A stretch of 37,527 nucleotides of DNA from assembly GCA_944389515.1 (NCBI GenBank), contig CALXMQ010000010.1, forward strand, positions 1 through 37,527. The letters run 5' to 3'. Every line of letters starts with the position of its first letter. The stretch's first letter is position 1. Both the position numbers and the translations under genes were made by a program. The notes beneath the pieces are model-generated. The model was not told the DNA's origin. It did no database searches and saw only the letters and a list, made by a program, of their open reading frames with translations. This document shows, piece by piece, positions 31,861 to 37,527 of the stretch. Origin of the DNA: an uncultured Alphaproteobacteria bacterium (GTDB lineage Bacteria > Pseudomonadota > Alphaproteobacteria > Rs-D84).

Positions 31861-33098
31861 TATGACAATTTATGAATTACCAATCCACTGCGTAATTTGG
31901 GTTCAAACCATGTCGTTTTGGGCGGCATGATATTGCCTGTATCCGCGATGTCGATAATTTGATTCATCGTCACAGGGTATAATGCAAATGCCACAGCCAT
32001 TTCGCCTGAATCTACACGTTTTTGTAATTCGCCCAGACCACGTATACCACCAACAAAATCAATACGTTTGCTGGTACGTAAGTCGCCCAGGTTTAATATT
32101 TTGTCGAATACCAGATTTGACAGTACTGTTACGTCCAGTACCCCAATCGGGTCATTGTCGTTATATGTACCTGGTTTGGCAGTCAATGAATACCATTTGC
32201 CGTCTAAATACATGCCAAAGTTATGTAATTTGTTTGGCTTGTATATTTCAGAGCCATTTTCGACAACATCAAATGATTCACGTAATTTGTCTAAAAATTC
32301 AGCAGGTGTCAATCCGTTCAAATCACGTACCACACGGTTATAATCAATTACGTGTAATTGACTGGCTGGGAAAATCACAGCCAAGAAATAATTATATTCT
32401 TCATCGCCTGTGTGATTCGGATTTTGTTCGCGTTTTTCTGCGCCGACACGTGCCGCAGCGGCAGTTCTGTGATGGCCGTCGGCGACATACATTGCCGGAA
32501 TATCACGGAATATTTCTGTGATGCGGTTTATAATTGTATCATCATCAATTTTCCAAAATGTGTGTCCGAATCCATCTGGGGCGACAAAATCGTATTCTGG
32601 TTCGTGCGATGACACATAATCAGATATGATTTGATTCATTTCCGCAACATCTGGGTATGCAAAGAATACAGGTTCTAAATTCGCGTTTTGAATGCGAACG
32701 TGAATCATGCGGTCGTCTTCTTTGTCTTTGCGTGTCAATTCGTGTTTTTTTATTTTGCCAGTCATGTAATCGTCCACATTGGCGGCGGCAACCAAGCCGT
32801 ATTGGGTGCGACCGTCCATCGTTTGGGCATAAATATAATACATTTCTTTGTTATCTTGAACCAGCCAGCCGCGTTCTTGCCATAATTTGAAATTTTCAAC
32901 GGCTTTGTCATATACAGGTTGTGAATGTTCATCGGCGATTGGATCAAAATCAATTTCTGGTTTAATTATATGCAGCAATGATTTTTCGCCAGCTTCGGCT
33001 TTGGCTTCGGCAGAATTCAGAACGTCGTATGGGCGCGATGCAACTTCTGCGGCCAATTCGCGTGGTGGACGTACGCCAGCAAATGGTTTTATTTTCAT
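31860..33098 (-). CDS. DUF1015 family protein
   Basis: A 412-residue member of the DUF1015 (COG4198) family. It begins MKIKPFAGVRPP and contains RPYDVL, a LHIIKPE segment, and the signature MYVADGHHRTAAA (about residues 205-217), followed by a region ending in a conserved FALYPV strand. The DGHHR loop resembles the ParB/sulfiredoxin-like nucleotide-binding motif, and related archaeal SerK uses a similar loop as a serine kinase. In bacteria the function of DUF1015 is not settled. The ATG is preceded by AAGGAG. The gene stands alone here, with no serine-pathway genes nearby to support a kinase role. Confidence 0.9.
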   Translation of the reverse strand: MKIKPFAGVRPPRELAAEVASRPYDVLNSAEAKAEAGEKSLLHIIKPEIDFDPIADEHSQPVYDKAVENFKLWQERGWLVQDNKEMYYIYAQTMDGRTQYGLVAAANVDDYMTGKIKKHELTRKDKEDDRMIHVRIQNANLEPVFFAYPDVAEMNQIISDYVSSHEPEYDFVAPDGFGHTFWKIDDDTIINRITEIFRDIPAMYVADGHHRTAAAARVGAEKREQNPNHTGDEEYNYFLAVIFPASQLHVIDYNRVVRDLNGLTPAEFLDKLRESFDVVENGSEIYKPNKLHNFGMYLDGKWYSLTAKPGTYNDNDPIGVLDVTVLSNLVFDKILNLGDLRTSKRIDFVGGIRGLGELQKRVDSGEMAVAFALYPVTMNQIIDIADTGNIMPPKTTWFEPKLRSGLVIHKLS

Positions 33099-33214
33099 GA
33101 TAACACTCCTTTTGAATTCATTGTTTGTGTAACGTTTATTATACACCTTTATTTGAAAAATCACCTTGAATATTTTTTATATTTAATTAAAACATATTGC
33201 TGTGTGTTTGAATT

Positions 33215-33775
33215 ATGAATACAGATATTTTATATATTATTAGTCAGATATTTATTACTGTGTCATTGGGGTTACAGGGATATTCGTTCTTTGTAACGAA
33301 TCGGCATTTACAGTTGATTGTGGTTATTATCAGCAATATTTGCTCGGCAGTTTGCTTTATGATTTTGGGTGGATATGTTGCCGTTGCGATGGCGGCGGTG
33401 GCCATTGCACGTGATACGGTCAGTAATTATATAAATTCACACAGAATGCCGGGCACAGAAAGTAAAATTACATATACCGATTGCGCGCTGTTGGTTTTAT
33501 GGATGACACTGTTGACGATTGGTAATATGTTGACGGCAGATGGCGTTTTATCAATGATACCTTATTTTACTACGTCTTTGTTTACAATCGCAATTTGGCA
33601 AAAAAGTTTTATGTTTTATCGTTTTTCAGGCATGATTACAAATTCGTTACTGATATTATATAACGTATTTTTACATAACATTATGGGTATAATATTACAA
33701 ACAGTTTTGCTGGGGTTCGCGATTGTCGGTTTTGTGTCTTATTTAACAGAACGTAAACACCACGTACATTTGTGA
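33215..33775 (+). CDS. YgjV-family inner membrane protein
   Basis: A 186-residue integral membrane protein with five or six hydrophobic helices (for example 7-27, 33-64, 89-108, 117-130 and 140-178) and short polar loops. The first part (ISQIFITVSLGLQGYSFFVTNR, with short connecting helices) resembles the YgjV (Imp-YgjV) family, whose function is unknown. There is no clear Shine-Dalgarno. The stop codon is 2 bases from that of the converging hydrolase gene. The family assignment is moderate. Confidence 0.65.
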   Translation: MNTDILYIISQIFITVSLGLQGYSFFVTNRHLQLIVVIISNICSAVCFMILGGYVAVAMAAVAIARDTVSNYINSHRMPGTESKITYTDCALLVLWMTLLTIGNMLTADGVLSMIPYFTTSLFTIAIWQKSFMFYRFSGMITNSLLILYNVFLHNIMGIILQTVLLGFAIVGFVSYLTERKHHVHL

Positions 33776-33777
33776 TA

Positions 33778-34866
33778 TTATCGACTTATCAATACAGGGA
33801 TAACGGTTTCTGCCTTGATAGAATCCAATGGGTGTGATTGAAATTGTATGGTGGCAAAGTCAATATTGCCCAAATTTATTTCGCGAATTGTGCGGTTGTA
33901 CATTGTGTGATAATAAACAACACGATTGCGCATGTCGGTGGCAACCGTCCATTGTGTTGCCGATGGCATATTTACAGGCGCATGACCCACAGGAAATTCC
34001 GTACCCAATGGTACATCAAAATTATTCAGTATATGAAATGCCTGCATAACGGCATCGTATGCGGTGTCTTGTTTGATAGAATAATTTTGTAAAAATGATG
34101 CCCGAACAAATCGTGATGGTGGTGTAAAATCACCTGGTAATCCCAACAGACCAGAACCAGCCCCAAATGCACGTAATGTAATAGGACCAAATTGTACCGG
34201 GCCGGCCGTGCCAGGAATTAAATTGACATAATTATTCAAATTTTTTAGTTGCCATGGGTATTCTGGGGAATTTGTCAGTACGCCCAATTCACTGTCGTAA
34301 ACGTTGGGTTTGCCGTCAACAAATTCGATAATAATTTGTTTGCCAGATGGTTCTGTGACACGCCAATGTGCCGTGGATGCGCGTGGATCGATGCTGACCA
34401 CGCGAATATCTTGGATTGCTTTTTTTACCTGGTCAACGGTGGAAAATCGCGACAGTATCCATGATACCAGTTGAAAATCAGAAATTGTGTTGGCGCGTTT
34501 TTCTGGGTCATATTCAGGATATTGACCATATCCAGGAAAATAAAAAAGCCCAGCGGACAGTCCTGCTTCGTTCATGCCGTCAACAACCCAACCAGGTTCA
34601 ACAACAGCCAAACCAACGTATCCGTACATGGTGGAAAATGCCATACCCCCAGTTTCCCCGTTCGGTAACATTGATTGTTGAACATAATTTCGTGGGACGA
34701 TTGTGTACATATTATCCATTTCGGATTCGCCCCATTCAATCGTACGCGCGGTGACAACACCGCCATCGTCTGATTCCAGGGTTATGCCAGTACACGCATT
34801 TGCCCCAGATATACAAATACAGCCAATAATTATGGCCAGTGTGGAAAGCTTCTCTCTCTTCTTCAT
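33778..34866 (-). CDS. Secreted choloylglycine hydrolase / penicillin V acylase family Ntn hydrolase
   Basis: A 362-residue exported Ntn hydrolase. The signal peptide (1-24) ends at ANA-C25, so cleavage exposes the N-terminal Cys nucleophile. Further family residues are Arg41 in ARTIEW, Asn99 in DGMNEAGL, the Asn in LTNSPEYPW and the Arg in PSRFVRASF. The position usually Asp next to Arg (RTMD) is Glu44. The GLPGDFTPPSRF stretch marks the Gram-negative branch, which includes bile salt hydrolases, penicillin V acylases and N-acyl-homoserine-lactone acylases. Bile salt deconjugation would fit a gut organism, but the substrate cannot be decided. A CATAAT 7 bases before the ATG and no Shine-Dalgarno suggest a leaderless message. 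Confidence 0.9.
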   Translation of the reverse strand: MKKREKLSTLAIIIGCICISGANACTGITLESDDGGVVTARTIEWGESEMDNMYTIVPRNYVQQSMLPNGETGGMAFSTMYGYVGLAVVEPGWVVDGMNEAGLSAGLFYFPGYGQYPEYDPEKRANTISDFQLVSWILSRFSTVDQVKKAIQDIRVVSIDPRASTAHWRVTEPSGKQIIIEFVDGKPNVYDSELGVLTNSPEYPWQLKNLNNYVNLIPGTAGPVQFGPITLRAFGAGSGLLGLPGDFTPPSRFVRASFLQNYSIKQDTAYDAVMQAFHILNNFDVPLGTEFPVGHAPVNMPSATQWTVATDMRNRVVYYHTMYNRTIREINLGNIDFATIQFQSHPLDSIKAETVIPVLISR

Positions 34867-34873
34867 GTAAGTT

Positions 34874-34879
34874 ATTATG
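34874..34879 (-). promoter_or_regulatory. -10 box of the Ntn hydrolase gene, leaderless geometry
   Basis: CATAAT on the minus strand ends 7 bases before the start codon. No good -35 hexamer is visible. Confidence 0.35.
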
Positions 34880-34972
34880 CTGTATTTATATCTAAAAATC
34901 TATAAGAAAGATTTCTTATTTTAAAATAAATACTGGTATTGGGTTTCAAAATATTTTAGCATTATTATTGGA

Positions 34973-36472
34973 ATGATAGAGAAAAAGAATACCCAATCAA
35001 AGAAGTATGTTTTAGGGCAGTATTGGACTGCGCCTGATGTTTGTGCCGATATTGTCAATAATATAAATTTTGAAAACTCGATTGTTATAGAACCTTCTTT
35101 TGGTACTGGTAATTTTTTACATGCGTTGAAGCATATAAATAATCAAAAGATAGGGATTGAATTAGATGATGAAATTTTTTCTTATCAATATGCAGATGCT
35201 AACACAAAATTATTAAATCAAGATTTTTATGATTTTGATATAAAAACGAATAAAAAATTGATATTTATTGGTAATCCACCATATAGAACACCTGCGTATT
35301 CTTTGGGGACTCATAAAGACTTTTTAATGCGTTTAACAAAGAAATATAATGTACCAGGTATTCGTGAAGAGGCCGTGTTTTTTATTTTGCATACGATTGA
35401 TATCATCAGAAATAATGGCGGATATGGTGAAATACATTATATCTTGCCCGAAGCGTTGTTAAAAAATAATTCTAAGTTTTTTACCAGATTCAAACAGTTT
35501 TTGAAGGAACAGTGTATATTTGTAAATATTCGTACAATTAAAAATACTGCGTTTGATGCTGTTTCACAAGATTTGGTATATTTGTTTTTGGATGTTAAAC
35601 CTGTAATTCATCAAGACAGGTCTTTATTCTTTTATCCTGATTTAGAGCCACAAAATGACAATGTGCAAAAATATGTTTTATTTAATGGAAATAAAGTCTT
35701 GTTAGATGATTATTTATGTTTGGGCAACGATGACATAATACCTTTTCAAAAAATTTTTAAGAGAACGTATTTAGGTTCTGTACCTTGTGAAAGTTTATTG
35801 ATGTCAGTAGAAGGTGAATCCAGGGAACATTTCCAATCACGTTTAATTTCTATAATAAATGATAAAAATATTGATATAGAGTCTTTATATGATAAATTGC
35901 AGTTCAAAGGCAAATTTCATTTGAAAATTTTTTCTGGTGCGTTGAAATCAGATGCGATGATTCAGAAAAAATTACAAATAATTTTATCGTATGTCAAAAA
36001 TTTGCAAACATATTTATCAATACAAGATTTTTGGAACAGTGACTGTTATAAAGAAATAAATGTTCGCAATGGTATTCGTTATTATTTTAGATGTGATAAA
36101 ATTAAAAAGCATAAAAATTTTGTTTATGAATTAAATCCGAATCCATGTCGATCTTTCTATTTTACAGGTAACCCGTCGCATAGTTCGACAGATTATTTCG
36201 GGTTTTGCAATTATGATATAAATCGTAACGTTTCGCCTGGTGCGAATCGTACAGTGCCGGTTGATAATGTAGAAGATAATTTAACAGATTCTTTTAAGGC
36301 GTGGTGGCGTGCGAATACAGACGAACCGTTTTATAATATATTTGAATATATTATGTATGTTGCTAAAACAGATTGGTATAAACAAATGAAACGGCAAAAT
36401 AAACGATTCTATTTTGCGATACCTGCTGAATTTATACCCAAAGAAGTACGTAATTTGAAAAAGGTTGTTTAG
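34973..36472 (+). CDS. Type II N6-adenine DNA methyltransferase
   Basis: A 499-residue amino-methyltransferase. Motif X is GQYWTAPDV (15-23), motif I EPSFGTGNF (40-48), the acidic residue of motif II sits in GIELD (61-65), and motif IV NPPY (101-104) is the catalytic tetrad of gamma-type m6A enzymes. The long C-terminal part (about 230-499) should be the target-recognition region. It methylates the recognition sequence and protects it from the neighbouring endonuclease. The coding sequence is more AT-rich than the rest of the window, with more AAA, AAT and ATA codons, suggesting recent transfer. Its stop codon overlaps that of the endonuclease gene by sharing TTAG. The recognition site is unknown. 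Confidence 0.9.
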   Translation: MIEKKNTQSKKYVLGQYWTAPDVCADIVNNINFENSIVIEPSFGTGNFLHALKHINNQKIGIELDDEIFSYQYADANTKLLNQDFYDFDIKTNKKLIFIGNPPYRTPAYSLGTHKDFLMRLTKKYNVPGIREEAVFFILHTIDIIRNNGGYGEIHYILPEALLKNNSKFFTRFKQFLKEQCIFVNIRTIKNTAFDAVSQDLVYLFLDVKPVIHQDRSLFFYPDLEPQNDNVQKYVLFNGNKVLLDDYLCLGNDDIIPFQKIFKRTYLGSVPCESLLMSVEGESREHFQSRLISIINDKNIDIESLYDKLQFKGKFHLKIFSGALKSDAMIQKKLQIILSYVKNLQTYLSIQDFWNSDCYKEINVRNGIRYYFRCDKIKKHKNFVYELNPNPCRSFYFTGNPSHSSTDYFGFCNYDINRNVSPGANRTVPVDNVEDNLTDSFKAWWRANTDEPFYNIFEYIMYVAKTDWYKQMKRQNKRFYFAIPAEFIPKEVRNLKKVV

Positions 36473-37176
36473 CTGTTGGGTAAAAACCATTCTGTGTCAT
36501 CATTAGCGTTTTTGTTGAAACGTTTGCATATAATATTTTGTAATTCTGCAAAATTATAAGCATTTTTGTTGTTGTGATTGTAACCTGGGATTTCAAATAA
36601 ATTGGCGCGTGATAGAATTTGTCCGATATTTATCTGGCCTTCGGTTTTATGGTCACGATGTTGGCCAGATAGCAGTATTTTACCGTGCTCTCCATTTATT
36701 AGTTTGGGAGTTTTACTGATTATATCACTTGGTACCAGAAATAATCGGTCACTGTTGCCATATAAAATGTGAAATATAAACCAATCACAAGTTAGTGGTT
36801 TTACCTGTTGAAAAGAACCAGACAAATGTGTGGATTCATTTAAGTTTATGATTCGAGAACCAATATAATCACTGGATTTGCCTTTCAGTGCTTTGATAGA
36901 TTTGATTTCAATACGTGTCTTATTTGTTGTGCAATCTGCATCATAACTGTTACTGCCGCCAAGATTATGTAAATCATTGAAACTTTCTGTAATAATCTTT
37001 TGTATTTTTAATCCGTAACTTTGTCCTGTGCCTGTTATGAACAATTTATAATTTGGGAACTTTTCTTGCATGCGATTTTCGTGGGCTGAAAAAATTCTTT
37101 TTAAGAATTGTATTTCTTGGGCGGATAAATTCCCATTTTGTTCAATTTCTTGTAATGCAAATTCTATTTGTGTCAT
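36469..37176 (-). CDS. Type II restriction endonuclease (PD-(D/E)XK)
   Basis: A 235-residue protein with a PD-(D/E)XK-type core: D79/D81 in SYDADCTTNK, then E90-x-K92 in RIEIKSIKAL, and a later WFIFHILYG strand. This matches small type II endonucleases in which the acidic pair and Lys bind Mg2+ for double-strand cleavage. It faces the methyltransferase gene tail to tail and overlaps its stop codon by 3 bases, the usual sign of a restriction-modification pair. It is AT-rich like its partner. GGGGA precedes the ATG. I cannot name the specificity. Confidence 0.85.
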   Translation of the reverse strand: MTQIEFALQEIEQNGNLSAQEIQFLKRIFSAHENRMQEKFPNYKLFITGTGQSYGLKIQKIITESFNDLHNLGGSNSYDADCTTNKTRIEIKSIKALKGKSSDYIGSRIINLNESTHLSGSFQQVKPLTCDWFIFHILYGNSDRLFLVPSDIISKTPKLINGEHGKILLSGQHRDHKTEGQINIGQILSRANLFEIPGYNHNNKNAYNFAELQNIICKRFNKNANDDTEWFLPNS

Positions 37177-37296
37177 TTGTTTCCCCGTAAATTAGTTTAA
37201 TTCAATATTTGATATTTATATATTTTTGTAGCATTTTAGCTAATTTTTTCAATGAAATTTTAGGCTTTTAGCCTATTTTTATAGACCCACCAAAAA
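37177..37296. other. AT-rich spacer after the endonuclease gene
   Basis: About 120 bases with no gene. It contains a small TAGGCT/AGCCTA hairpin at 37261-37275 followed by five T residues. No promoter or repeat of note is seen. Confidence 0.5.
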
Positions 37297-37299
37297 CAA

Positions 37300-37318
37300 A
37301 AACGCCACAAGGGCGTTT
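37300..37318. terminator. Hairpin with T tract
   Basis: AAACGCC/GGCGTTT around ACAAG. It could end transcription coming from either side. Confidence 0.65.
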
Positions 37319-37327
37319 TAATATTCA

Positions 37328-37527
37328 GTGCGTCTGCCACACTTCGTTAAAACTTCGTGTGGCACTCCTTCGCGTGAACTGTTCCGCTTTGGCTTGCCAG
37401 CGCATCGTCACAGACGCGAAGGGTGGTTGGGGCAGCTGGATTGTTCGTGGCTGTGCCACTCACCACACGTAAGGTTCAAACGGCGCATATTGTCAATATG
37501 CTTGTTTTCACCAACTATCGTGTCGCA
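37328..37527. repeat. GC-rich segment with nested inverted repeats, both strands partly open
   Basis: This last 200 bases is visibly richer in G+C than all surrounding DNA. It holds several dyads: TGCCACAC/GTGTGGCA (37335-37342, 37357-37364), CCTTCGCGT/ACGCGAAGG (37367-37375, 37414-37422), GTGGC/GCCAC (37447-37459) and GCATATTG/CAATATGC (37485-37501). From a GTG at 37328 a plus-strand frame of 66 codons stays open to the window edge. I recognise no family for it. It may be a dispersed element or a structured RNA. It continues past the window. Confidence 0.45.

Noticed and set aside
37461-37484. A GGTTCAA sequence resembling a tRNA/tmRNA T-loop.
   Set aside because: No matching acceptor stem, anticodon arm or CCA end could be drawn around it.
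1-37527. Search for tRNA, rRNA, CRISPR arrays and insertion sequences.
   Set aside because: Reading both strands I found no cloverleaf, no conserved rRNA stretch, no spaced direct repeats and no transposase.

Overview
The window looks like the chromosome of an uncultured, gut-associated, anaerobic Gram-negative bacterium, most probably an alphaproteobacterium of the lineage often labelled RF32 / Candidatus Enterousia. That placement is inference from gene content. LpxI, the short COG2265 methyltransferase and PpiD/SurA-like, GrpE and YgjV homologues point to Proteobacteria. A class III ribonucleotide reductase and a secreted choloylglycine-hydrolase-family enzyme fit an anoxic intestinal niche. 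The code is standard, genes are dense and AT-rich, and no rRNA, tRNA or CRISPR array was seen.

Layout. 1-1273: 3' part of a Cys-containing, Gly/Ala-zipper envelope protein. 1356-6895: HNH endonuclease, three outer-membrane beta-barrels, lpxI and an RNA methyltransferase. 6914-9881: anaerobic ribonucleotide reductase operon (nrdD, a separate 62-residue glycyl-radical ORF, nrdG). It is preceded by a 449-base regulatory region with NrdR-box-like sites and, at its far end, a perfect CRP-type palindrome in front of an AMP-forming acyl ligase. 12020-13844: two unrecognised genes. 13981-23408: a dense block of secreted cysteine-rich proteins, including a minus-strand run of three large genes (the last with an OmpA peptidoglycan-binding domain) followed by two small Cys-rich proteins, and a coiled-coil/Asn-rich protein on the other side. 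23539-27342: a very large ankyrin + subtilase-like + beta-barrel autotransporter whose protease site looks dead. 27453-33775: housekeeping genes (grpE, tpiA, ppiD-like, DUF1015, ygjV) with another Cys-rich secreted protein between them. 33778-34866: secreted Ntn hydrolase. 34973-37176: a type II restriction-modification pair facing each other with overlapping stop codons. 37328-37527: a GC-rich segment full of inverted repeats.

The best candidate for an undescribed system is the set of secreted Cys-rich proteins. Several share an architecture of signal peptide, disulfide-type modules and a Gly/Ala-rich hydrophobic segment. One carries an OmpA anchor, two adjacent genes share a Cys repeat, and two unlinked genes share a C-terminal module and a related DNA/leader-peptide element upstream. 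They could form a disulfide-stabilised envelope or surface layer, but no function can be assigned from sequence alone.

Transcription signals are readable. There are TTGACA/TATAAT-type promoters, many intrinsic terminators at convergent ends, and several minus-strand genes whose -10 box lies only 7-9 bases before the ATG, suggesting leaderless mRNAs.
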